Assembly: GCA_900552475.1 (NCBI GenBank)
Contig: USAC01000010.1
Coordinates: forward strand, 1-41,558
Reading direction: 5' to 3'
Source: an uncultured Eubacteriales bacterium
GTDB taxonomy: Bacteria > Bacillota > Clostridia > Oscillospirales > Oscillospiraceae
Length of the DNA stretch: 41,558 bases
Shown here piece by piece: positions 7,602 to 15,254 of the stretch. How positions within the stretch are numbered: position 1 is the first letter of the stretch; each line of letters starts with the position of its first letter. The translations under genes were made by a program, and so were the position numbers. Below the pieces are notes generated by a model. That model had not been told where the DNA came from and did no database searches. It saw nothing but the letters and a program-made list of their open reading frames with translations.

Positions 7602-9502
7602 GCGCCGCCCTCCGGCTGCGACGCCGCCCGCGCCTGACTGCGCGCTTTCTGTACGTGGCCGCTCTCCTCGTCGCCGCCCGCCGGCATCTCCACCGGCTGT
7701 CCCTGCGCCAGCTGGCCGCCCATGCCCGCCGCGATGCTCTGCAGCTGCGCCAGCGCCCCGGCGTCCTGTGCCTTCTGCGCGAGCGTCGCCGCGTATTGCA
7801 GCAGCATCTGCATCTGGTCGTAGAGCGTCCCCATCCGCCGGATCTTCGCCACGACGTCCTCCTTGCCCCGAAACTCCATCATGTCCAGACACAGGAGCGT
7901 CTGGTCTGCCTGCTGGGGGTTAAAAAAGCCCAGCTGGTAAAACTGCAGCGCCAGCTCGTTCTGCGCCATCGTCGTGTAGGCCGTCTGTTTCTGTGCCTGC
8001 ACCGAGATGTCGAACTCCGGTACCCGGTAGCCCATGTCCACCCCGGAGATCTCGCCCTGTGCCTGCGGCTGCAGCCCCGCGTTGTCGTAGCTCACGAACT
8101 GCTCCTGCCCGTTCTCGCCCGTGATGCGGAACTGACGCGGCGCGTCGTAAAACTGCCGGATCAGCTCGATGCAAAGCCCCACGATCTCCCGGTACGCGCG
8201 GTAGCCGCTCTTCGTGCTGTCGCGTGAGCCCTTGCCGCTCGCCTCCTGCAGCGCCGCGATCGCGCTCGCCGCCGTCACGCCCGCCGAAGTCGAGCCGGAT
8301 GCCGTCTCCGTGTTGCCGCTCGTCTCGCGCAGCTCCTGCACCGTCTCCTGCAGCATCGCCACGTAGTTTGCCGGCAGCGGCGTGTAGTCGAGCACCCGCA
8401 TCGAATCCTCCCCGAGGTTTCCCGTCGTGTGTACGACCGGCTTGTTCACGTCCAGCAGTTCCGCCTCGTTGATCGCGCCGTCCTGCCGCACGAAGTAGCG
8501 CGGCGTCGCGCCCGAGATCGTGTTTTTCACCAGCGCTGTGCGCATCAGGTCGATTTCCGTCTGCGGGTTTTTGCACAGGTCGACATATCCGTAACCCGCC
8601 GGCGAGCCCTCCACCGGGAACAGCGGATCCAGCACGAACGGATATTTCCCGTGGTCGTAAAGCCCCGTCTCCGCCATCGGCCGCCCCGCCGGGGCCTCCA
8701 GCGTCACCGGCTGGCCGTCCGGCCCCGGCTGCACCACCGTGCGCGTCGGCGCGTCCGTCTCGTTCTCCGTCGCGTAGAGCACCACGTCTCCCACGTACTT
8801 GCAGTAATGCAGGCTCTTCCCCACGTGGTAGTAGACCTCAATGACCGTCACCTTCCCGTCCGTCGGGACAGTATCGTCGTAGAGGAACTTCTTCGCCGTG
8901 AAGATGTCGCCCTTGAGCTTCCCCTTGCACTGTGGATACGCCTCCTCCACGAGATCCCGGTCGGCCAGCTCCGTCTGGAACACATACCGCGACTGCTGGA
9001 TGTCGCTCTTGCCCGGCTCCCAGAAGAGGTTCAGCAGGTTCGCCCGCGTCACCGTGATGTCGCCGAGCCCGCCGAGCTTGTTTCCGTCCCAGACGACCTT
9101 GTAGCAGCCCGTCCCGATCTTGAGCTTCTGCCACATCGCCTCCGACCAGGTCTTTTCAAACTGGTTCTGCTCCAGAATCACCGGCAGAATCGCCGACAGC
9201 GTCTTCGCCTCCTGCCGGTCGCCCGGCTCACGCGGCAGCACCACCGGCTCCGGATAGGCCTCCATCGCGTCCGCGTGCTTGTTCGTCACCACGTTGTGCA
9301 GCCAGCCCGACCGCGACCGGAATCCGTCGCGCGCGATGCCATCCTGTCTGTCCTCCTCGCCGGAGTTGCGCAGCTTCCACCAGCTCTCCGCGCTGATGGC
9401 CCGCGCGTCCACGCTGGCCTTGCCCGCGCGGTACTGCTCGAGCGTCTTCGTCCACTCCAGCAGCTGCTCCCGGCCGATCTTCCCGGCCTGTACCTCGTCC
9501 AT
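7598..9502 (-). CDS. Portal protein (podovirus type)
   Basis: The 634-aa protein starts at ATG 9502 after GAGGAG. The N-terminal region has WWKLRNSGEEDRQDGIARDG, then SGWLHNVVTNKHADAMEAYP, followed by KLKIGTGCYKVVWD and a central RANLLNLFWEPGKSDIQQS. These are features of large portal proteins of short-tailed phages (P22 gp1-like). The C-terminal third is Gln/Ala-rich and helical and probably forms the barrel and crown. It would make the dodecameric ring through which DNA is packaged by the terminase encoded directly upstream. The stop overlaps the Prp start by 4 nt. Confidence 0.9.
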   Translation of the reverse strand: MDEVQAGKIGREQLLEWTKTLEQYRAGKASVDARAISAESWWKLRNSGEEDRQDGIARDGFRSRSGWLHNVVTNKHADAMEAYPEPVVLPREPGDRQEAKTLSAILPVILEQNQFEKTWSEAMWQKLKIGTGCYKVVWDGNKLGGLGDITVTRANLLNLFWEPGKSDIQQSRYVFQTELADRDLVEEAYPQCKGKLKGDIFTAKKFLYDDTVPTDGKVTVIEVYYHVGKSLHYCKYVGDVVLYATENETDAPTRTVVQPGPDGQPVTLEAPAGRPMAETGLYDHGKYPFVLDPLFPVEGSPAGYGYVDLCKNPQTEIDLMRTALVKNTISGATPRYFVRQDGAINEAELLDVNKPVVHTTGNLGEDSMRVLDYTPLPANYVAMLQETVQELRETSGNTETASGSTSAGVTAASAIAALQEASGKGSRDSTKSGYRAYREIVGLCIELIRQFYDAPRQFRITGENGQEQFVSYDNAGLQPQAQGEISGVDMGYRVPEFDISVQAQKQTAYTTMAQNELALQFYQLGFFNPQQADQTLLCLDMMEFRGKEDVVAKIRRMGTLYDQMQMLLQYAATLAQKAQDAGALAQLQSIAAGMGGQLAQGQPVEMPAGGDEESGHVQKARSQARAASQPEGGA

Positions 9503-9511
9503 GTGTGCTCC

Positions 9512-10909
9512 TCACTTTCGTTCGTATTGGTTCAGCGGATCCGCCCACGGCGTCTCCTTCTCCTCGCGCAGAATCGGCGCCACCGGCCGCGACATGCACA
9601 TGTACCGCCACTCATCTGCCGCGTGATCCTCCAGCTCCGTGTCCACGTCCTCCGGCTTTGTCTTTGCGTACATCAGCAGCGGGATCGTCCGGATAAAGTC
9701 CTTGCATGTGTCGAAGATGTAGCACCGCGCATATCCCTGCGCGTCGAACTGCAGCCGGTAGTGGCACTGCATCCATCCCGCAATCCGGGCGTTGTCCCCC
9801 GGCTCGAAGTAGATGCCGTACCGCCCCGCCGTCTCCTGTACGCTCTCGCCGCGCGATGTGTCCCAGCAGGCCGGGTCGGCCACGCCGCCCTCAATCTTCC
9901 GCCCCGCGAGCAGCGGGTCTGTCCGCTCAATCTCCACCGCCCGCCGGAACTGCTCGTCCGGCGTCTGGCGCACGCCCTCGTTCGGCTCGCCCGTGCACCC
10001 GTAAAGCTCTTTGATCCGGTATAGTACCCCGTCGTAGTCCACGGCCCACCACGCCAGCGAGAACGGCCTGTTGTATCCGAAGTCGTAGCTGCGGTAGATC
10101 TTCCACCCGCGCGGGATGCGGAACGGCGCGATCACGTGCGTGAAGCGGTGCTGCTGCGCCGCCTCCTCCGCCGTGACCCCTGCCAGCTTGCAGAGCGCCG
10201 GATCCGGATCCAGCCGGAACTCCTCGAAGAATTGCCCCGCGAATACGTCCCAGCGCCCCTCCAGCCACATCTCGCGCAGATGCGGCGGCAGTGCCTCCAG
10301 CTGCCGGATGTATTCCGGCTGCGTCTGCATCAGCGCCGTGTTGTCGCGCACGAGCGCCTGAATGAACGCATAATCCGCCGGGTTTTCCCCACTCTCGAAC
10401 CGCCGGTCGATGAACAGCCGCTTGATGTATCCGTGTCCCTGCCCGCCGGGGTTGCAGGTGAAATATACCCGCTTCGGAAAGTCGTTCACGCCGCGCACGC
10501 ACGCCACGATCGTTTTCATCTGGTATTCCGACAGCTGCGTCGCCTCATCCAGAAAAATCACGTCGTACTCCACGCCCTGCAGCCGGTCGAGATCCTGGTC
10601 CCGGTCGCAGTATGTGAAGTTGATCGTCGACCCGTTGATAAACCGCAGCACCTTGTCCTTGTCGTTGTACTTCGCGATGCCCAGCAGTTCCTTGCGCAGC
10701 GTGTTGATGTGGTTGTTGATCAGCTCCGGGTAGCTCCGCCGCACGATCAAAAGCCGGATCCCCGGATACCGCAGCGCCATGAGCTTTGCCTTCGTCCGCA
10801 CGGCCCAGCTCTTCCCGCCGCCGCGCGCCCCGCCGTATGCGATGTACTTGTGCTTGTCCAGCAGAAAAAGCGCCTGCTTCTCGTTCGGCCCGTCAATGAC
10901 CAGCTTCAT
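9512..10909 (-). CDS. terL: Terminase large subunit
   Basis: The start was taken as ATG 10909, which overlaps the small-subunit TGA (ATGA, 10906-10909). This gives 465 aa, and the longer open frame upstream lies inside the small-subunit gene. The ATPase domain has Walker A GGARGGGKS at about residues 26-34 and Walker B VIFLDEAT near residue 120. The coupling motif region is FTCNPGG. The C-terminal nuclease shows acidic positions in YDFGYNRPFSLAWW, GVADPACWDTSRG and LEDHAADEWRYM, as expected for the RNase H-fold nuclease. It pumps and cuts DNA at the portal. Confidence 0.95.
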   Translation of the reverse strand: MKLVIDGPNEKQALFLLDKHKYIAYGGARGGGKSWAVRTKAKLMALRYPGIRLLIVRRSYPELINNHINTLRKELLGIAKYNDKDKVLRFINGSTINFTYCDRDQDLDRLQGVEYDVIFLDEATQLSEYQMKTIVACVRGVNDFPKRVYFTCNPGGQGHGYIKRLFIDRRFESGENPADYAFIQALVRDNTALMQTQPEYIRQLEALPPHLREMWLEGRWDVFAGQFFEEFRLDPDPALCKLAGVTAEEAAQQHRFTHVIAPFRIPRGWKIYRSYDFGYNRPFSLAWWAVDYDGVLYRIKELYGCTGEPNEGVRQTPDEQFRRAVEIERTDPLLAGRKIEGGVADPACWDTSRGESVQETAGRYGIYFEPGDNARIAGWMQCHYRLQFDAQGYARCYIFDTCKDFIRTIPLLMYAKTKPEDVDTELEDHAADEWRYMCMSRPVAPILREEKETPWADPLNQYERK

Positions 10910-11316
10910 TCGCCGTACTCCTTCGCCTTCTCGGGCATCTCGATCGTGATCGGCTCGCGGCTGCGTCCGGCCTGCGCCGCCATCGTCCACTTGTCGATCA
11001 GCGTGCCGATCGCCGTCGTGATGTCGCGCAGGCTCGCCGTCGCCATCCGCTCAGGGCTCGACAGAACCTCCAGTCCTGTGCCGATGATGCTGCACACGGT
11101 GTCCCTCTGCCCGTCCATGTAGCTCAATATATCGCGCGCGCACGCGCCTTTTTTGTCCTGCGCAGCCCGCGCACTCTCCGGATCCGCCAGCACCAGCCGC
11201 CGCACCGTGTTCGGGCTCACGCCGTTTTTCCGTGCCGCCGCCCGGTAACTGCCCTCCACCGCGTAGTCCGCGATGATCTTCTTTTTTCGCTTTTCGCTCA
11301 GCTTGACCTGCGCCAT
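10906..11316 (-). CDS. terS: Terminase small subunit
   Basis: The 136-aa protein starts at ATG 11316. The N-terminus carries a helix-turn-helix: KIIADYAVEGSYRAAARKNG then VSPNTVRRLVLADPES. A central helical part follows, suitable for the oligomerisation core (SYMDGQRDTVCSIIGTGLEVL). This layout and the direct coupling to the large subunit identify it as the DNA-recognition subunit. Recognition could be at a pac-type site. No cos site is recognised in the window. Confidence 0.85.
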   Translation of the reverse strand: MAQVKLSEKRKKKIIADYAVEGSYRAAARKNGVSPNTVRRLVLADPESARAAQDKKGACARDILSYMDGQRDTVCSIIGTGLEVLSSPERMATASLRDITTAIGTLIDKWTMAAQAGRSREPITIEMPEKAKEYGE

Positions 11317-11413
11317 GCGCTCACCGCCCCTTCCTGCCCATTGTAACCGCCGGGCGGCGGCAATTTCTCCCCGCTGGCGTATGCCGGAAGGCCGCGCAGG
11401 TCTCCCCGCGCGG

Positions 11414-11632
11414 CTATGTCTCTTCGCTGTGCGCCGTCAGCGCCCGGCAGACCACGCATTTCCCGTAGTCGTACCCCGCGCAGCAGCGCTCGAACCATTG
11501 TTCCTTTTTCTTTCGCCCCCGGAATTGCATCCGGATCGTCTGCCCCGGCTCCGTCCCCGAGCAGACGATCAGCTTCTCCGTGCTCCACTCGTACCACGGG
11601 CAGACCGCCCGCGCGCTATCTTTCGTCTGCAT
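11414..11632 (-). CDS. Small Cys-rich protein (72 aa)
   Basis: This gene starts at ATG 11632, and its 5' end overlaps the 3' end of the Rep-like gene by 17 nt. The product has cysteines in CPWYEW, CSGTEP, and CCAGYDYGKCVVC, consistent with a small zinc-binding fold. Lys/Arg-rich segments (RMQFRGRKKKEQW) could contact nucleic acid. I do not recognise a family. Its place between the Rep-like gene and the small terminase suggests a role in late DNA metabolism or regulation, but this is a guess. Confidence 0.55.
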   Translation of the reverse strand: MQTKDSARAVCPWYEWSTEKLIVCSGTEPGQTIRMQFRGRKKKEQWFERCCAGYDYGKCVVCRALTAHSEET

Positions 11633-12365
11633 CGTGCTTTTCCTCCGGTGCCAGATAGCGGATGTAGTGGCAGCCCGTCTCCGCGTCGTATGCGCTGCTC
11701 TCCAGCAGATAGGCCCGCGCGGGCTGGCGCAGTGCCCGGCCCGTATGTACCACGCGCTCGGTGATCTCCGGCTGCTTCATGTTCCGGCTGCAGCTGTACT
11801 TCTTCGCGTCCGGCACGTCGCGGCGCGCCTGGCGCAGCATGTAGACCGCCACCGGCGTATAGTCGCCCTGCCCGCGCAGCGGCTCCGCGTAGAGACTGCC
11901 CATCGCCCAGATGGAGCCGAGCGTCTCGCTCCCGACCATCCACTGGCCGTCCTCCCATCGGATTCCATTGCCGCTGAGCACCATGTGTACGTGCAGGCGC
12001 ACGGGCTTGCCCGTTTCTCCGTCCATCGCGGAGGGGCAGGCCACCCACTGAAGCTCTGCGCCTTCCCGGCGCACCTTCCGCTTGAGCCGCTTCATGAAGT
12101 TGCCCAGCAGCCGCGTGAGCTGCGCGTAGTCCCCGCCGATTTGCGCCAGTGTCCCGTCGTCAAACGTCGCCGTGACGAACAGATCCTTCGCCCCGAAGTT
12201 GCAGTTGATCGTGCGCGCCAGCGTGCGCACAGCCCGCCTTGCGTTCTGGTCGCGCTTGGCGGCGCTCGTGCTGTTCTTCACCCGGCCTGCTCTGGGCCTC
12301 GCCTGTGCCGGCACCCAGAACTTGCTCTTCTCGATTACCCTCCCGGACTTGTAGGTGCGGATCAT
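11616..12365 (-). CDS. HUH endonuclease / rolling-circle Rep-like protein (ORF2/G2P-type)
   Basis: The start was set at ATG 12365 (MIRTYKSGRV...) because GGGAGGG lies 6 nt upstream. An ATG five codons earlier overlaps that site. The 249-aa product has FVTATFDDGT (about residues 63-72), the strand that opens this Rep fold. It then has RLHVHMVLSG with His125-Val-His127 as the HUH metal-binding pair, and later tyrosines in AVYMLRQ (Tyr175) and KKYSCSRNM (Tyr190) as nicking candidates. The order matches the ORF2/G2P-type replication proteins known from small phages and plasmids. It is the first gene of the late operon, right before the terminase genes. It may nick the phage origin or act in packaging or recombination. 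The family match is by motif; no activity is shown. Confidence 0.7.
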   Translation of the reverse strand: MIRTYKSGRVIEKSKFWVPAQARPRAGRVKNSTSAAKRDQNARRAVRTLARTINCNFGAKDLFVTATFDDGTLAQIGGDYAQLTRLLGNFMKRLKRKVRREGAELQWVACPSAMDGETGKPVRLHVHMVLSGNGIRWEDGQWMVGSETLGSIWAMGSLYAEPLRGQGDYTPVAVYMLRQARRDVPDAKKYSCSRNMKQPEITERVVHTGRALRQPARAYLLESSAYDAETGCHYIRYLAPEEKHDADER

Positions 12366-12411
12366 CCATTTCCCTCCCATCTGCGTTTTCTGCCTCCTGT
12401 CCGTATACTTA

Positions 12412-12425
12412 GGTCTTTAAGGACC
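12412..12425. promoter_or_regulatory. Near-perfect palindrome downstream of the late promoter
   Basis: The 14 bases GGTCTTTAAGGACC read the same on both strands except for one mismatched pair. They lie between the putative late -10 and the Rep-like start codon. They could be an operator or a roadblock site for a dimeric regulator. Confidence 0.4.
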
Positions 12426-12432
12426 CGACCAA

Positions 12433-12455
12433 AATACGCGCGCACGCGTATTATA
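12433..12455 (-). promoter_or_regulatory. Putative late promoter: -10 TATAAT inside an inverted repeat
   Basis: On the minus strand a perfect TATAAT reads 12455-12450. It overlaps the inverted repeat AATACGCG / CGCGTATT (12433-12440 and 12445-12452). No sequence resembling TTGACA sits 16-18 nt upstream (ACCGGA at that place). A good -10 without a -35, embedded in a palindrome at the head of the late operon, suggests a promoter that needs an activator. The Cys/HTH protein encoded just upstream is the nearest candidate. Confidence 0.5.
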
Positions 12456-12485
12456 TAGGGTGTCTCTCCTCTTCCGGTGATGCTC

Positions 12486-12521
12486 CAAAGATGGCCCGGC
12501 CTTCCCGCCGGACCATCTTTG
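12486..12521 (-). terminator. Hairpin after the early operon (terminator-like)
   Basis: The arms CAAAGATGG and CCATCTTTG (12486-12494, 12513-12521) are perfectly complementary. A further CCGG/CCGG pair extends the stem after one mismatch. The hairpin begins 5 nt after the stop of the last early gene. There is no T-run, so termination may be partial or factor-dependent. Confidence 0.5.
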
Positions 12522-12526
12522 CAAAA

Positions 12527-12994
12527 TCACGTGGCCTTTTCTGCTTTCTTCATCGGCCATCCGTTTGCCGGATACCCGTTGCGCTGCCGCCATTTTTTGA
12601 TCGTCTCTCGGCTCATGCCCTGCCGTGCCGCGATCTGCCCGTCTGTCCACCCGAGGTCGTAGAGCGCCCGCCGCTCGTCTGCGATCTGCGCTTTGCTCCG
12701 CCAAGGTGTCCAGTTCTCCTGTCGCTTCGGCTTCGGTTCTGCGGGCGGCTTCTTCGGCTTCTGCGGCAGGATCGGCGCCTGCTTCTTCGCGGCCCTCCCG
12801 CGCTGATAGACGATGCAGTGCCGCCCCGCCCGCGTCCCCGGCTCCGCGTCCGGGAACGCTGCGAGCTTCGACTGCCCCGTCACGTCCGCGTAGCCGCAGC
12901 CCCACGGCCCGTACCGGTTCGCCGCCCGGTAGATGCACGTCCTGCACTTCTGCCCGTCCGGCCCCTTCTCGAGCCGCGAATCCCATCCGCTCAT
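12527..12994 (-). CDS. Cys-rich protein with C-terminal helix-turn-helix (candidate late regulator)
   Basis: The start is ATG 12994, which overlaps the previous stop by 4 nt and follows GGGAGGG. The 155-aa product has an N-terminal cysteine cluster (QKCRTCIYRA, WGCGYADV, GRHCIVYQRG), a Pro/Lys-rich linker, and a C-terminal homeodomain-like helix-turn-helix: LYDLGWTDGQIAARQGMS followed by RETIKKWRQRNGYP. It is the last gene of the early operon and sits directly upstream of the unusual late promoter. Both points fit a late transcription activator. That role is inferred; the domain reading is direct. Confidence 0.7.
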   Translation of the reverse strand: MSGWDSRLEKGPDGQKCRTCIYRAANRYGPWGCGYADVTGQSKLAAFPDAEPGTRAGRHCIVYQRGRAAKKQAPILPQKPKKPPAEPKPKRQENWTPWRSKAQIADERRALYDLGWTDGQIAARQGMSRETIKKWRQRNGYPANGWPMKKAEKAT

Positions 12995-13215
12995 ACGTCC
13001 CTCCCGGAAAGCTCCTCGATCATCGCCGCCGCGTCCAGCGCCATCCGGTCGACGTCGCACGTTGCCCATTTCTCCCCGAAAAACGCGGCTTCTTCCCCGC
13101 TCAGATCCTCCACCACATAGTACGGGCATGTCTCGCAGTGTGTCTCATGCACGTCCTCCGCCGCCGAGCACCGCAGCGCCGCCGCCAGCACCTCCGGCGT
13201 TACCTGATGTTCCAT
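12991..13215 (-). CDS. Small Cys/His protein (74 aa)
   Basis: The protein starts at ATG 13215 and ends with TGA overlapping the next ATG by 4 nt. It has THCETCPYYV and WATCDVDRM, where three cysteines and nearby histidines could bind zinc. The rest is an acidic, Ala-rich helix. It belongs to the chain of coupled small genes in this operon. No family is recognised and no function is proposed. Confidence 0.6.
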   Translation of the reverse strand: MEHQVTPEVLAAALRCSAAEDVHETHCETCPYYVVEDLSGEEAAFFGEKWATCDVDRMALDAAAMIEELSGRDV

Positions 13216-13216
13216 C

Positions 13217-13532
13217 TCAAATCCCCTCCCTGAGCCACAGCCCGTCCGGCATGTCCCACAGTCTCATAAGTTTCTTCCCGACGTACTGCGCGTAGGTCAT
13301 CTCGATGCACGCGCCCTTGCTGTGCGCCCAGTCGCGCAGCAGTGCGATCGCGTCGCAGCTGTCGAGCATCGCCGTGCAGATCCGCATGTAGTCCCCCGGC
13401 TCCCAGCCCCTCCGGCAGCACCGCCGGGTTCACCGCGACGTGGCCCTCTGCCCGCACGGCCTCCTCGGCGCGCCGGAACTTCTCCCGGTACTCCGGATCC
13501 CCTGTAATCGCTCCCGCAATGTAAATTTTCAT
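13217..13532 (-). pseudogene. DUF4406 / nucleoside deoxyribosyltransferase-like gene with a one-base frameshift
   Basis: The start ATG 13532 opens MKIYIAGAITGDPEYREKF and continues to NPAVLPEGL, a classic DUF4406 N-terminus. The frame is then lost near 13403-13405. Removing one C there restores EPGDYMRICTAMLDSCDAIA, LLRDWAHSKGACIEMTYAQY and VGKKLMRLWDMPDGLWLREG to a TGA at 13217-13219. The span is 316 nt, exactly one base more than a whole number of codons (104 aa plus stop). The family resembles nucleoside 2-deoxyribosyltransferases, which act on nucleotides. As read here the gene is broken. A sequencing or assembly error in a C-rich stretch, a real mutation and a programmed shift are all possible. 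Confidence 0.8.
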
Positions 13533-14056
13533 TTAATCCCACCCTTTTTCATATAGCACCAGTCCTGCGGTGCTCGGTCGATTCGCCACAACTGAGCACC
13601 ATAGCCGTTTTTCAGCGTCAGCATGCCGGGGAGCTCGCCCAGATCCAGCGGCACATCGTAGATTTCCAGATCCGATATGTGCCAGAAAAAGCCGGCCTTC
13701 TCTCCGAGATAACCGTGAATTTCTTCCGCCGTCAGGCACGCGTCCCGCGAAAGAAACCACGGTATTGCGCTGTCTGCAGGAAAGCAGAATATCTCATCAC
13801 ACGTAAATTCTCCGATCACCTTGCCGTTTCCGTGCGGGCAGTTCAGGGATTTCATCGACCCTGTTTCCAGCCAATCGCGCATAAGCGCTTCCTGTGAAAT
13901 GGGGATGTTCAGATCATGTCTCCCGCGGGTGCAGTAGATATGGCACTTGAACGGCGTCGCCAGCTTTGGCCGGGTCTTGCGTACCTCAATCGTCTTTTCG
14001 CCGCTGATGATTTTCTCGCACCATTTCGGGCGGATACTGATTAACACAGCATTCAT
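13529..14056 (-). CDS. ASCH-domain protein
   Basis: The start was set at ATG 14056 (MNAVLISIRPKWCEKIISGE...), giving 175 aa. The frame is open for 16 more codons upstream, but those overlap the previous gene. The opening LISIRPKWCEKIISGEKTIE is the ASCH/PUA-like signature, with the conserved Gly-Glu-Lys turn and then EVRKTRPK. ASCH proteins bind RNA or modified nucleosides. Phage members are often found with translation or defence functions. It overlaps the DUF4406 start by 4 nt, so the two may work together on nucleotides. Confidence 0.8.
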   Translation of the reverse strand: MNAVLISIRPKWCEKIISGEKTIEVRKTRPKLATPFKCHIYCTRGRHDLNIPISQEALMRDWLETGSMKSLNCPHGNGKVIGEFTCDEIFCFPADSAIPWFLSRDACLTAEEIHGYLGEKAGFFWHISDLEIYDVPLDLGELPGMLTLKNGYGAQLWRIDRAPQDWCYMKKGGIK

Positions 14057-14061
14057 CGTTG

Positions 14062-14316
14062 TTACCCTTCCCTCCAGTTGAATTTTGGAATTTTGATCCG
14101 CCATTCGACGACTACCTCGTCAGCTTCCGCGCCCTTTCGGAATCTGAACACGCTTCGATCTTCTTCCATGATCTGACGAACAGTTTCAACCGCCTGCTCT
14201 GCCAGAAATCTCTCTGCGTCCTTGATCATGCTCTCGTCGTAGCCGCCTCTTATCACGACGGCACCGCCGTACTTAATCCACTTGATATTCTCTGTCCCTG
14301 GGTTCGGATTGCTCAT
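14062..14316 (-). CDS. Small acidic protein (84 aa), unknown
   Basis: The start is ATG 14316, overlapping the DUF3102 stop by 4 nt. The product begins MSNPNPGTENIKWIKYGGAV and ends EVVVEWRIKIPKFNWREG. It alternates a short beta strand, a helix (MIKDAERFLAEQAVETVRQI) and a final strand pair. It looks like a compact alpha/beta protein. I recognise no family. The larger open frame around it is a shadow of the DUF3102 gene. Confidence 0.65.
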   Translation of the reverse strand: MSNPNPGTENIKWIKYGGAVVIRGGYDESMIKDAERFLAEQAVETVRQIMEEDRSVFRFRKGAEADEVVVEWRIKIPKFNWREG

Positions 14317-15254
14317 CCCCACACCGTCCTTTCCCGCTCCAGCAGCGCTCGCACGGCCGCGCGGAGCTTGTCCGCTTTCGCCTGATCCGTCACCTGCGCG
14401 TGCGTCTCCTGCATCCGCGCGAAGTCGTCCTGCACCGCCCGGAACCACGCCTTGAATGTCGCGACCTCCGGATCGGCCGCCGCCAGCTGCCGCTCCGCCT
14501 GTTCGGCGCGCCGGGCGCTCTCCTGCGCGGCTTTTTCCGCCTCGGCCACCCGCCGGGCGGTCTCCTTCTGCGCCGTCTCTGCCGCGCGCTCGGCCTCCTC
14601 TGCGCGCAGCTTCTCCAGTACCTCCGCCGGGATCACCGGGTTTTCCCGCAGCGCCTTCAGCTCGGCCTTCGCCTGCTTCGCGGCGGCCTTCGCATCCTTC
14701 TCCGCGGCCTGTGCATTTTTCAGCCGCTCCGCCGCCGCGAGCGCGTCCCGCCGGGCGTCCTCCGCGCCCTTTGCCACCTCCTCGGCCGCGGCGGCCTTTT
14801 CCTGCGCGTCCTGCTCGGCCCTGCGCGCCTCGTCCCGCTCGCGGATCAGCTTCTCCAACTCCCGCGTGCTCAGCTCCTCCGCGTGGTGCTCCTCCGCGAA
14901 GCTCTCGCGCTCCTCCGCCGGCAGTGCCAGCAGCCGCAGCGCGTGCGTATAGGGCAAATTCCCAAGCGCTTGCGAATTTGCGTCCCCGAAAAGACTCACC
15001 TGCTGCGCCCCGTATTCCTCGAAAATCCGCATGAAATTGTTCGCCGACGACTGGGAGAAGTCCACCTCTTCCCGCAGCCACGGCCCCCACTGGCCGTGGT
15101 CGAGCATCGCCTTCGCCTCCTTCAGCCGCCGGCCGATCTCGATGGCGTACCCCAGCACCATGCACTGCGCCTGCCGGTGCAGCGTCCGGATCTCCGTTGT
15201 CACCGTCTTGATGTCCCGCTGCGCCGCCATCGGCACGTTGATTGTCTCGCTCAT
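14313..15254 (-). CDS. DUF3102-domain protein with long coiled coil
   Basis: The 313-aa product starts at ATG 15254. The first 110 residues match DUF3102: TLHRQAQCMVLGYAIEIGRR, LKEAKAMLDHGQWGPWLREE, then FSQSSANNFMRIFEEYG. About residues 130-270 are a nearly continuous Ala/Glu/Arg/Lys coiled coil. The C-terminus is ATFKAWFRAVQDDFARM. DUF3102 proteins are common in Clostridia phages and plasmids beside replication or partition genes. The DNA-binding-like N-terminus plus coiled coil suggests a partition or nucleoid-type role, not established. The start is coupled to the PcfJ-like stop by overlap. Confidence 0.8.
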   Translation of the reverse strand: MSETINVPMAAQRDIKTVTTEIRTLHRQAQCMVLGYAIEIGRRLKEAKAMLDHGQWGPWLREEVDFSQSSANNFMRIFEEYGAQQVSLFGDANSQALGNLPYTHALRLLALPAEERESFAEEHHAEELSTRELEKLIRERDEARRAEQDAQEKAAAAEEVAKGAEDARRDALAAAERLKNAQAAEKDAKAAAKQAKAELKALRENPVIPAEVLEKLRAEEAERAAETAQKETARRVAEAEKAAQESARRAEQAERQLAAADPEVATFKAWFRAVQDDFARMQETHAQVTDQAKADKLRAAVRALLERERTVWG

